Assembly (NCBI RefSeq): GCF_000426545.1
Contig: NZ_AUFO01000015.1
Coordinates: 124,001 to 188,000, forward strand
Source of the DNA: Paenibacillus massiliensis subsp. panacisoli DSM 21345
Lineage (GTDB): Bacteria; Bacillota; Bacilli; Paenibacillales; Paenibacillaceae
Direction of reading: 5' to 3'
DNA length: 64,000 nucleotides
Notes under the pieces: model-generated
What the model saw: the letters and a program-made list of their open reading frames with translations, nothing else
What the model was told of the DNA's origin: nothing
Databases searched by the model: none
Shown here: one piece after another, positions 1 through 7,933 of the stretch
Numbering within the stretch: the first letter of the stretch is position 1
Layout of the letters: each line of letters begins with the position of its first letter
Position numbers and translations under genes: made by a program

Positions 1-539
1 CTAGTCTGATTAGGGTGATCTCTGAAGAGTACGTAGGGATTATTTGCGGAGTCGAAAGCGATCTGCATACCATTCGCTGCACCTGGTGAAAGGTTGCCAC
101 TCCCTACAGATTCCCATTGACCAGCCGTGAATCTCTTAACAGCCAGCCTACGATTGTTGGCTGCATCATCCTGATAAGTAAGGTATGGTGTACCTTGCTT
201 GTCAATAGCCAGGAACAATTCATTGGCTTCTCCCGAAGAGAGCCCAGGGGCTCCCACGGCTTCCCACTGGCCATTCACAAATTTCATTACTGTTGCCTTA
301 TTGGCGTTCCCTACATCCTTAAAAGCAACATAAGGAATATCTTGAGGGTCTACTGCTACTGAGATATATTCGGCTTGTCCAGCACTGATTCCAGCACCAC
401 CCAAGGCAGTCCATGTGTCAGTAGCTGCATGAGCACGGTCTCCTCCCCATATGTTAAATCCAGGGATACCACCAAGGACTAGTAGGCAGGCGAGTATCGT
501 TGATACAGCTTTTTTTGCATTCAGGAAATTCCTGTTCAT
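1..539 (-). CDS. Secreted repeat protein, 5' end only (runs off left edge)
   Basis: An open frame begins at an ATG at 539 and stays open to base 1, so only the first 179 codons are present. A GAAAGGAAG ribosome binding site lies just upstream. The N-terminus is a signal peptide: basic start, hydrophobic run around residues 11-27, likely cleavage after DRAHA near residue 40. The exported part has three repeats of about 45-50 residues, each with W-x-x-[LV]-G, then S-x-G-x-A, then a P-Y-[VL] strand followed by an aromatic or Thr-Tyr and Asp. This is the pattern of a beta-propeller-like extracellular protein. Family not identified; the function is probably cell-surface or secreted. The gene is divergent from rlmN. 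Confidence 0.75.
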   Translation of the reverse strand, partial: MNRNFLNAKKAVSTILACLLVLGGIPGFNIWGGDRAHAATDTWTALGGAGISAGQAEYISVAVDPQDIPYVAFKDVGNANKATVMKFVNGQWEAVGAPGLSSGEANELFLAIDKQGTPYLTYQDDAANNRRLAVKRFTAGQWESVGSGNLSPGAANGMQIAFDSANNPYVLFRDHPNQT

Positions 540-767
540 TCTCGACTTCCTTTCTCTAGTTGGTCTATAAGCCACAAGACTTAAGGACTATTGTAACGAG
601 GGTCACTGAACCGATTCTGAACAGGAATCCCCATGCTTTCTCTCTTGTGTTCATCTTTAAAATTTGGGACAATGAGCAATAGGGCAAAAAGCAAGTAGTG
701 TTTGTGATAAAGTGGCTTGAAATTGTCGTATACGAGGATCATTATGGAGATTGAAAAGAGGATAGCT

Positions 768-1856
768 ATGAATAAGCCTTCTATATATGGATTAACGCTG
801 GAGCAGCTGACGGGATGGCTGGGTGAGCGCGGATACTCCAAGTTCTGGGCCACACTGGTGTGGGAAGAGCTGTACCGCCGGAGAGTTACGGATTTTGAAC
901 GAATGACAGAGGTTAAGCCAGAGATTGTACAGCTGCTGTCAGAGCAGTTCGTCATGCATACGCTAAGTGAGCATGTGAAGCAGGAATCGCGAGACGGCAC
1001 GGTCAAGTTCCTCCTGAGACTACAGGATGGCAATCTGATTGAGACGGTGCTGATGCGGCAAAAGTACGGCATGTCTGTCTGTGTAACGACACAGGTAGGC
1101 TGCAACATCGGGTGTAGCTTCTGTGCCAGTGGCCTCATCAAGAAGAGCCGGGATTTGTCGGCAGGCGAGATTGTGGAGCAGCTGATGAATGTACAACTGT
1201 ATCTGGATCAGCGCGGACAAGATGAACGAGTCACTCACATTGTGGTGATGGGAATTGGCGAGCCACTGGATAACTTTGAGCATGTATCTAACTTCGTCCG
1301 TATTATTAAGGACCACAAGGGCTTGGCTATCGGGCCAAAGCGTATAACGGTCTCAACAAGTGGTCTGCCAGAGAAGATCAAGGAATTCGCGGATAGTGAC
1401 CTGCAGGTGCACTTGGCGATCTCTCTGCATGCTGCTACCAATGATCTGCGGACACGAATTATGAAGATTAATCGTGCTTTCCCGATCGAGCAGCTGATGG
1501 AGGCTGTCGATTATTATGTGGAGCGCACGAAGCGCCGGGTGATGTTCGAATATATCCTACTCAAGGATGTGAACGACCGCAGAGAGGATGCAGTCGAATT
1601 GGCACGGCTGATTGCACCTCGTCGTGGAAGCTCTAGTATTAATCTTATCCCCTACAATCCTGTTGATGAGCACAGCCAATATCAGCGTAGCGAACAGGAA
1701 TCTATTGTTGCATTCTATGATATTCTGAAGAAGAATGGCATTAACTGCACGGTACGGCTTGAACATGGTACGGATATCGATGCAGCATGTGGACAGCTTC
1801 GTAGCAAGCAGATGAAGAAGGATGCAGCAGATCGCAAGCAAGTAACAGCCGGTTAG
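768..1856 (+). CDS. rlmN: RlmN-type 23S rRNA (adenine-C2) methyltransferase, radical SAM
   Basis: Radical SAM enzyme expected to methylate C2 of A2503 in 23S rRNA. With the start at 768 (AGAGG six bases upstream) it has 362 residues, normal for RlmN. The iron-sulfur motif CNIGCSFC places cysteines at about 112, 116 and 119. The C-terminal DIDAACGQL carries the methyl-accepting Cys at about 341. The stretch around KQES-DGT-KF and ETVLM matches Firmicute RlmN rather than Cfr, so I favour housekeeping RlmN over a phenicol-resistance Cfr, although the residues after the cluster ([14 protein letters not shown]) differ from the common form and this could be a second paralogue. An ATG at 744 with its own GAGG is an equally possible start. 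A terminator follows. Confidence 0.85.
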   Translation: MNKPSIYGLTLEQLTGWLGERGYSKFWATLVWEELYRRRVTDFERMTEVKPEIVQLLSEQFVMHTLSEHVKQESRDGTVKFLLRLQDGNLIETVLMRQKYGMSVCVTTQVGCNIGCSFCASGLIKKSRDLSAGEIVEQLMNVQLYLDQRGQDERVTHIVVMGIGEPLDNFEHVSNFVRIIKDHKGLAIGPKRITVSTSGLPEKIKEFADSDLQVHLAISLHAATNDLRTRIMKINRAFPIEQLMEAVDYYVERTKRRVMFEYILLKDVNDRREDAVELARLIAPRRGSSSINLIPYNPVDEHSQYQRSEQESIVAFYDILKKNGINCTVRLEHGTDIDAACGQLRSKQMKKDAADRKQVTAG

Positions 1857-1870
1857 GGGCGGGCAGAGGA

Positions 1871-1906
1871 AGAAGCGTGTACCTCGATGGGCGCGCTTCT
1901 TTTTTT
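1871..1906 (+). terminator. Rho-independent terminator after rlmN
   Basis: AGAAGCG at 1871-1877 pairs with CGCTTCT at 1894-1900 and is followed by a run of T. It lies 15 bases after the rlmN stop. Confidence 0.8.
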
Positions 1907-1959
1907 GGATTTTTCATATACAATGATTCGGATAAAGACATGACAACTAAGGGATGTGA

Positions 1960-3066
1960 TTGCTAGAGATGAAGAGGCGTACAAGCAGTCTTATACTTAC
2001 AGGTACAGTGACGCTGGTCGTGGTAGGCGTAGCTCTTGGATGGTGGTGGTATAATAGCATGTCTGATAAGCCCTCACGTGCCACAGAGCAATTCATCCTG
2101 AAGCATATGACGAATTCGAACGGCACGTTGGCCTCCTATCTACAGGCTGATATATCCGAGCATCCAGATATCCCTGCAGGCCGAGAGGCATTGTCGGAGT
2201 CATTGGGACTGTGGATGGAATACGCAGTCATGAAGGAGGATCAGCAGCTCTTCGAGAGTAGTTATCGTGTGTTAATGGATCGCTTCCTGAACGATCAGAA
2301 GTATGTGACCTGGAAGCTGGAGCCGGATGGAAGCTCTACCGTGAATACGAATGCCCTGGGAGATGATTTTCGAATCATCCGTGCTTTGTTAGAGGCCTCC
2401 AGTGTATGGGAGCAGGAAGGAGGAGCTTACGAGCAGACTGCTGAAGTGATATCCAAGACATTGCATGAACAGGTACGTAACCAGGGCTATTTTGTTGACT
2501 TTAATGATTTCAAGCATAGCTATGTCCCCGAGACGTTAAGTCTTGTCTATGTGGATACGGTTGCCCTGCGCGGCATGCGGGACAAGGGATGGATTGGACA
2601 GGAGGAATACAACCAGTATGAGCAAATGCTGTTAACTTTACCGGAGGATGGGACCTTCTTCCCTAGAACCTTCAATGTATTAAGCGGGGAATATCAGTAC
2701 GCGGACGAGGTGAATCTGATTGACCAGCTGATTGTAGGCATCCACATGGTAGAGGCTGGTCGTAGACCAGAGGCGCTCATCAAATTCATGAAGCGTGAGT
2801 TCGCTGAGCATGGGGGATTGAAGGGGCGCTATGCGGCAGGCACATTGCAGGCGCAGGTGGACTATGAATCTCCGGCTGTCTATGGGCTGGCCATTCTTTT
2901 GGCGCTGGATATGAATGACCGTCCATGGGCTGAGCAGCTGTACGCCCGTATGATTACCTTCCGTACGAATCATGGTGCCTATGCTGGAGGCTATGTATTT
3001 GATCAGAATACACATATGTTCGATAATCTGCTTCCGTTGTTGGCTGAGAGGGCGCTGGGAAAATAG
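1960..3066 (+). CDS. Membrane-anchored GH8-like glycoside hydrolase (YdaJ-like)
   Basis: A 368-residue protein with an N-terminal membrane anchor (hydrophobic residues about 10-28) and an all-helical extracellular domain of the (alpha/alpha)6 kind. The stretch EALSESLGLWMEYAVMKEDQ resembles the start of glycoside hydrolase family 8, which includes BcsZ/endoglucanase and B. subtilis YdaJ. The later segment with DDFRIIRAL would hold the second acidic position. The TTG start at 1960 has AAGGG at good spacing; an ATG at 1969 is possible. The next gene begins 15 bases after the stop and encodes a degenerate GGDEF protein, the same pairing as ydaJ-ydaK of the B. subtilis exopolysaccharide operon. 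A role in trimming an exopolysaccharide is inferred. Confidence 0.65.
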   Translation: MLEMKRRTSSLILTGTVTLVVVGVALGWWWYNSMSDKPSRATEQFILKHMTNSNGTLASYLQADISEHPDIPAGREALSESLGLWMEYAVMKEDQQLFESSYRVLMDRFLNDQKYVTWKLEPDGSSTVNTNALGDDFRIIRALLEASSVWEQEGGAYEQTAEVISKTLHEQVRNQGYFVDFNDFKHSYVPETLSLVYVDTVALRGMRDKGWIGQEEYNQYEQMLLTLPEDGTFFPRTFNVLSGEYQYADEVNLIDQLIVGIHMVEAGRRPEALIKFMKREFAEHGGLKGRYAAGTLQAQVDYESPAVYGLAILLALDMNDRPWAEQLYARMITFRTNHGAYAGGYVFDQNTHMFDNLLPLLAERALGK

Positions 3067-3081
3067 CTGGAGGTGGTAGCT

Positions 3082-3966
3082 ATGAAGAAGAGAAGTGTGC
3101 CGCGAGGAGCCGTCTGGGCATACGTTGTCTTAATCAGTATTTCAAGCTTGCAGCAAGTAGCGCTATATCTGCATAGCCGTATCCATGGTGCCTATCAGTT
3201 GACGGAGCTACTACTTCTGATAGGTAGCCTTGTGGCTTTGGTCGCTGGCTTGTTACTTTCTGTACGTAGGACCATCATTTGTGTGGGGATGTTCCTGATT
3301 GCCTATCCAATCTGGCTTGTCTCATACAACAACATCGGTGCATGGAACTTGTTCTGGCTGCTCCTTATTCCGGGAAATGCAATCATCGCATCTCGTATAC
3401 AAACGCTCTTGCGCCGCGAATCTCCAACAGAGAGTCTATACGGACCGCAATCAACCAGCCCAGGTCTCAGACTATGCACGAATCTGGGCAATAAGGAAGC
3501 GTTACAAGAGGCTGTCATGAGGCACTCCAATCTGGCACGTCGCTTTCCTGAATGCTATAGTCTGTGCATCATGATGTTCAAGGTAAAGCCGCAGCCAGCG
3601 GATACGGAGCCACTAGATTCTGTAGGCTGTGCACGATTGTTGATGGATCTATCGAATTCGATTCAGAGGGAGCTAAGATTCGATGACTACACCTTCTTCA
3701 TAGGAGAGGGGAGGTTCGTCATTCTATGTCCTATGATGAATGAGGATTACGTACAATTGCTCATTGGGCGGCTAAAGGCTGCTCTGATGCAGGTGGAGTA
3801 TATTAACAGCCAGGGACATCATATACAGATTATTGTTCGTTCCGGAGCTATGGTGTTTCAGCTGGAGCAATGGGAGCAGTACCCATGCATTGATACTGTC
3901 ATTACCGAGCTGGAACACCATTCACGAACAGATCCGGATGTTCAGGGGCTGTCAGTAATAAGGTAG
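3082..3966 (+). CDS. Membrane protein with degenerate GGDEF domain (YdaK-like)
   Basis: A 294-residue protein with about four hydrophobic segments in the first 105 residues and a cytoplasmic C-terminal domain. The domain has the general layout of a diguanylate cyclase, but the signature is IGEGRF where GGDEF is expected, so catalysis is unlikely. This is the condition seen in YdaK, a c-di-GMP receptor controlling exopolysaccharide synthesis. The ATG at 3082 follows GGAGGTGG at six bases; an upstream GTG at 3073 overlaps that site and is unlikely. It forms an operon with the GH8-like gene. The synthase genes usually found with this pair are not nearby: the next gene is convergent and unrelated. 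Receptor function is inferred. Confidence 0.6.
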   Translation: MKKRSVPRGAVWAYVVLISISSLQQVALYLHSRIHGAYQLTELLLLIGSLVALVAGLLLSVRRTIICVGMFLIAYPIWLVSYNNIGAWNLFWLLLIPGNAIIASRIQTLLRRESPTESLYGPQSTSPGLRLCTNLGNKEALQEAVMRHSNLARRFPECYSLCIMMFKVKPQPADTEPLDSVGCARLLMDLSNSIQRELRFDDYTFFIGEGRFVILCPMMNEDYVQLLIGRLKAALMQVEYINSQGHHIQIIVRSGAMVFQLEQWEQYPCIDTVITELEHHSRTDPDVQGLSVIR

Positions 3967-3978
3967 GATTATCTTTGG

Positions 3979-5471
3979 CTAAAATGCGTTTAACAAGGAT
4001 AACGGATGCCCTATGCTCACTGTCTGTCCCTGATGATCGGAATCCCCGTAGTACTGCCATTCATTTGTGCTTGCGTCATATACGTAGTCTGATTGCCATT
4101 GTGCGCCGTGATCTGCGATTGCCTCAATCGCAGATAAAATGTATTCGATCTCCTGATCTGTCATCACTGGATGCAGTGATATTCTCACCCAACCAAGCTT
4201 GAGCGACATGTTGCCCTGGTCAATCTGATCTGTCATGGCCTTAGACTCAGATGGTCCAAGCTGGAGCAGATAGTGTCCATAGGTGCCAGCACATGAGCAG
4301 CCTCCTCGTGCCTGAATCCCGAAGCGATCGTTCAGTAGACGTACAGCCAGATTATAGTGAACTCCCTCAATCAGTAGAGATACAATACCTGCACGATCCT
4401 TATGCTGTCCTGCCAGTACAGAGACTCGGCTGATACGACTCAGCCCTTGAAGCAGTCGCGTAGTGAGCTGCCGTTCACGCTGTTCGATGCGACTTATACC
4501 CATCTGCTCCTTCAGACGAATTGCTAGTGCCGCACGGATAGCTTGCAGGAATCCCGGTGTTCCTCCGTCCTCTCGCGCTTCAATATCACCTAGATAGCGA
4601 TGCTCTCCCCATGGATTCGTCCACGATACAGTTCCACCTCCGGGCTGTTCCGGTATTGAACTGGTATATAACCCGGAATTCATAATCAGCACGCCACAGC
4701 TACCCGGGCCACCGAGGAACTTGTGTGGTGAGAAGCAGATTGCATCCAGTTGCTCCAGCGGATCACTTGTATGCATGCGAATCGTCTCATATGGTGCACT
4801 TGCTGCGAAATCCACGACACAAATGCCACCGTGCTCATGCATAATGCGGGCCATATCATGGTATGGAGTGCGGAGGCCTGTTACGTTCGAGCAGGCTGTA
4901 AAAGCGCCGATCTTATACTTGCGCTCACGGTGTTGGTGGAGCACGGCCTCAAGAGCGTTCAGATCGACCAATCCATCTGGTCCAGGTGGAAGGCACCACA
5001 CCTCCGCATAGGTCTCCGCCCAGGAAATTTGATTCGAATGATGCTCCATATGTGTGACTATGATCAGCGGACGATCCTCAGATGCCAGAGGCAGGAGCGG
5101 CGTTTTTTTCAAGCCCAACAGATGCTGCAGCTTGTGAACTGCACCGGTCATTCCTGTTCATCTGCATGGACATGTCTCTTGATCATCGCTTTAGCCTCAT
5201 GATAGGCATCTGTCATGGCTGCGCTGGTAAGATTCGAGCCTGTATGGGTGTTGGCAACTAACGGTCCTATGTCATGAATCATGTAATCTTCGATTGGACG
5301 ATACAGTCGTCCGCTGGCCGTCCAGTCAGTATATAGCAATCTTTGTTTCCCGTATGGCGTCGCGAAGATGTGGTGCTGGCCGATGACCTGATTACGATAC
5401 CATTGGAAATAATCCTCCGATGTACTGCGCGGCGCATAGGCGGCATGGCCGATTATTGCCTGGAGCATCAT
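3979..5471 (-). pseudogene. Aminotransferase class V (SufS/NifS fold), frameshifted with internal deletion
   Basis: Two abutting frames encode one PLP-dependent enzyme. The first, 5471-5148 (107 codons), has the N-terminal part (YTDWTASGRLY, NTHTGSN) and stops at a TGA right after HADEQE. The second, 5151-3979 (390 codons), starts with an ATG overlapping that stop and carries the rest: EHHSNQISW, DFAASAPY, the PLP lysine motif SPHKFLGG and RGGCSCAG. From what I remember of intact homologues, about nine residues between HADEQE and MTGAV are missing, including the G-S-G phosphate-binding loop. This implies a deletion of about 25-28 bases that also shifts frame. Translational coupling through ATGA is possible, but an enzyme without that loop should not bind PLP normally. 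A sequencing or assembly fault cannot be excluded. Confidence 0.75.
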
Positions 5472-5646
5472 GAGCCTCCTTTTGCATTCAGTCTGCTATG
5501 TAGCCTACGCTGGAAGGTGCCCAAAGGTTAATGAAAGCTAAGGATTTTCACTGTTCCGACTTAAATGCTAACGTCCATGTGCAGATACCCACTAGGCAAG
5601 ATACACCGGAGCTTGCACTTGCGTTTGTGCCTCCGAAGCTGACTAC

Positions 5647-5993
5647 TCAGCAATTTGCCTCATATACCAGCAACCGAACAATAGAGTCTGAAGCATTTTC
5701 CAGCCCGTGACTCCAATTCGGTTTATTCAGTATCACATCTCCTGGCTTTACATCCCTCTCCTCCCCGTTTACCGTCATTCGTCCCTGACCCTCCAGAACC
5801 ACGTACACCTCCTCATTTTGCTTGTGCTCGTGATAGCCGATAGACGTGCCTGGGGAAGCTCCATGTAGTAGAAAAATTGTAGCTTACTGTCATAATCCTC
5901 TTTACCGAACAGCTTGACGGATTTCACCTCTCCTTTGCCCTGATGGCTGCTGGCGATTCGCAGCGGTGCCTCCAAAAAATTTCTGACAATCAT
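5647..5993 (-). pseudogene. Small cupin protein, frameshifted in a C run
   Basis: The gene starts at the ATG at 5993, eight bases after AGGAGGG. It reads MIVRNFLEAPLRIAS to a point near ELP, then loses frame. The adjacent frame carries a clear cupin continuation: GTSIGYHEHKQNEEVY, VLEGQGRMTVNGEE, PGDVILNKPNWSHGLEN, ending at a TGA at 5647-5649. The shift falls in a C homopolymer near 5850; one extra C would restore an uninterrupted protein of about 115 residues. The metal-binding His and Glu of cupin motif 1 lie downstream of the shift. Possibilities are a true mutation, slippage-type phase variation or a base-call error. It lies next to the frameshifted aminotransferase in the same orientation. 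Confidence 0.75.
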
Positions 5994-6184
5994 CCTTTAT
6001 CCCTCCTATAGAAATTCCTAAAAACAACCACATATTTGTCTCGGAGCTTAATCGTTCAAATTGGTATTTCGCTAAAGATTCGGACAAAGCCTGCGTACGT
6101 TCCTCATCTCTTGAGACAATGCTAGTGCTCGTTGATGCTGCATATCACATTCGGTGTGGGCTAGCTGCATAGACTCGTTGGTGC

Positions 6185-6928
6185 TTACAGCTCTGTGCTA
6201 GATGTGGAATTCTGAATTAACTTCGTCAGCTCCTCATACCAGGCGCCAATCTCTTCATCTGTTGCTGCTGTATCCAGCTCGCTCAGCTCTGACAGTAGTA
6301 TGCGTTTGTCCTCTGGGCTCAGCTTGGTGGAATCATTGTCCTGATCTGCGAAGGCAGAGTTGAGATTCATGACGAACGGAGGCAGCATACCGTTCATGGC
6401 TAACAGTTCCGAAGGAATCCCGCTAAAATCACTTGCCTCTTCCTCTGCTTGCTTCATTGGCGGCTGTGGTCTCAGGCTCTCCATAAGCTCCATAACCTGA
6501 TCAAACAGCCCGGATACTTCCTCATCTGTAGCTACCGAGGCATCAAAATCCGTCAAAATATTCTGCAGCTCCGCAAATGGATCGATCTCCTCTTCTGTTC
6601 CTCTGGATGATTGCCCTGTGACCAAGCTGGACGTTGAGGCCTCTGCAATAGCTTGCTGGATCGAGCTGAGCAAGGATTTCTCCTGATCCGTGGTCAGCGG
6701 TTCCGGGCGTGGTGGCCTACTGTAGGTACCTGTTGGAGTAATGGCTTGCTCTCCAGACGTGTGTTCGGTGTATTCTGCACTTAACTGCAGCGAGTCGTGA
6801 TTTCCTTGTTCTTGTCCCGCAGGCTTGGGAGGCAGTGCAGGAGAGTTTTTCTGTGCATGGTTTACACTCCCGTATTCTGCAGTTGTGTAAGATAAGAGAT
6901 TACGGTAATAGTCGGTTCTAATAGACAT
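6185..6928 (-). CDS. Acidic cytoplasmic protein of unknown function with internal repeat
   Basis: A 247-residue protein starting at an ATG with AGGAAAGGGA upstream. I do not recognise it. It has no signal peptide or membrane segment. The N-terminal third is low-complexity and polar (Pro, Gln, Ser, Thr). The C-terminal part is acidic and helical and contains two related units: one around residues 125-155 (LTDFDASVATDEEVSGLF) and one around 210-243 (LSELDTAATDEEIGAWYEEL), both with the pattern L-x-x-[LF]-D-x-x-x-A-T-D-E-E followed by an amphipathic helix. It lies downstream of a Spo0E-like gene but is separated from it by a terminator. A protein-protein interaction role is a guess. Confidence 0.6.
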   Translation of the reverse strand: MSIRTDYYRNLLSYTTAEYGSVNHAQKNSPALPPKPAGQEQGNHDSLQLSAEYTEHTSGEQAITPTGTYSRPPRPEPLTTDQEKSLLSSIQQAIAEASTSSLVTGQSSRGTEEEIDPFAELQNILTDFDASVATDEEVSGLFDQVMELMESLRPQPPMKQAEEEASDFSGIPSELLAMNGMLPPFVMNLNSAFADQDNDSTKLSPEDKRILLSELSELDTAATDEEIGAWYEELTKLIQNSTSSTEL

Positions 6929-7203
6929 AGTGGAGTCCCTTTCCTTTCAGCGTGATCAATTTGGTTTGTTGTCTATCCTCTTTCACATTCAACGCCCTAT
7001 TGCAGCGCCCACAGAGCAGTTCATCGGCTGCGAAGCTGAATTTAGACTGAAGGTAAGTTGAGTAATTGTTGAAGATGTAGGGCGTTATGTATGGAGTTGG
7101 GGCGGAGTGATGCGAGAACGATAGATGCATGAGATCACCAAAGGTGGGAAGTGGGGGAGGGCTATGGATATACGTGAACTGGAGTGAGGTTCGTAAGACA
7201 GCA

Positions 7204-7272
7204 CAAAAAAACAGCCAGATGAACAAGGGGACGTTGCTCCCACATGGGATTAATAGCGGACATCTGACTGTC
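7204..7272 (-). terminator. Terminator of the Spo0E-like gene
   Basis: Read on the minus strand, ACAGTCAGATG (7271-7261) pairs with CATCTGGCTGT (7221-7211) through one G-U pair, followed by seven T. The loop is long and can hold its own hairpin. Nothing else is supported in the 380-base gap 6929-7308. Confidence 0.65.
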
Positions 7273-7308
7273 TATGATATAGGATTAGTTTGGCTGAACA
7301 GATTATGG

Positions 7309-7563
7309 TCATGTGGTAGGCATCAAATAGCTCTTCGAATAGGATAGTGTATAGGCCGCACTCTCTTCATGAATCTCGTTGTTGTTACTGAGCGGGCGAG
7401 GACTCCGTTTATAAGTCAAGCGATTGTATTTATTAATAAGCTCGTCCAATACCATGGATTGCTTCAACACAATCGGGTGACTCAGATCATAGTGCTTGGC
7501 CAGGTTATAGAGCTGCTGTCGAGCTACATCAATGCTCTGCTGCAAGGACTTCTGATGGATCAA
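7309..7563 (-). CDS. Spo0E-like aspartyl-phosphate phosphatase
   Basis: An 84-residue protein with the Spo0E family layout: two short helices joined around LSHPIVLKQS-VLDELINKY, matching the family signature S-x-x-LD-x-x-I-x-x-Y (here S-M-V-LDELINKY). Spo0E proteins dephosphorylate Spo0A-P and so delay sporulation. The start is TTG at 7563, nine bases after GGAGG. The protein has a longer, non-conserved C-terminal tail after residue 50. It lies just downstream of the peptide/regulator pair in the same orientation, separated by a terminator, which suggests separate transcription but a possible common theme of developmental timing. Confidence 0.75.
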   Translation of the reverse strand: MIHQKSLQQSIDVARQQLYNLAKHYDLSHPIVLKQSMVLDELINKYNRLTYKRSPRPLSNNNEIHEESAAYTLSYSKSYLMPTT

Positions 7564-7765
7564 CCCTACACACCTCCTTCTGTTGGGTTATTCTGTGTGT
7601 GTGGGCCGTATCTATCAGTAGCTAGAATCCCACATCCTTAGTTTAGGGGGATATGTCTATATCTGGGTGTAAATAATTTGGACATGTTACATATCCAGTT
7701 GCAGGTTGGAGTGTCATGCGAACTGGACTTGAATGAGGCTGATACGGTAAATAAAGAATTAACTA

Positions 7766-7801
7766 ACAAAAAAAACAATGAGACTGAGGCCCATTGTTCT
7801 T
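7766..7801 (-). terminator. Terminator after the peptide gene
   Basis: On the minus strand AGAACAATG (7800-7792) pairs with CATTGTT (7780-7774), followed by at least eight T. It ends the regulator-peptide transcript 16 bases after the peptide stop. Confidence 0.75.
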
Positions 7802-7816
7802 AAAGGTATTTGACAG

Positions 7817-7933
7817 TTATATTCCACCGTGTTGATCAAAAGGAGTAATCGGAGGGAGTGTAGGACGTACTGGGATCAAAGATATAAATAAGATGCTAGT
7901 CAGTGCAACCCCAATTATTAGTTTTCTTTTCAT
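7817..7933 (-). CDS. Exported signalling-peptide precursor (Phr-like), partner of the HTH-TPR regulator
   Basis: A 38-codon gene overlapping the last 38 bases of the upstream regulator in another frame. It has its own AAGGAG six bases before the ATG. The product begins MKRKLIIG, has a hydrophobic core (VALTSILFISLI), then a Pro-rich linker and the C-terminal end ITPFDQHGGI. This is the design of RNPP-system pheromones: an export signal, a linker and a short active peptide at the C-terminus. A terminator follows directly. The active peptide would be some part of the last 5-8 residues; the exact cut is not visible. From memory, Paenibacillus AloR-linked peptides include SHGRGG, and the H-G-G here is similar, but this is only a resemblance. 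Confidence 0.7.
   Translation of the reverse strand: MKRKLIIGVALTSILFISLIPVRPTLPPITPFDQHGGI

Noticed and set aside
117..362. Plus-strand open frame of 81 codons
   Set aside because: It lies opposite the secreted repeat protein gene, which has a signal peptide, repeats and a ribosome binding site; this frame has none.
581..1141. Minus-strand frame of 186 codons
   Set aside because: Overlaps rlmN in antisense and has no ribosome binding site or protein-like features.
768..1856. Cfr antibiotic-resistance methyltransferase
   Set aside because: Motifs around the cluster and the KQES/ETVLM region match RlmN of Firmicutes; no evidence for C8 methylation.
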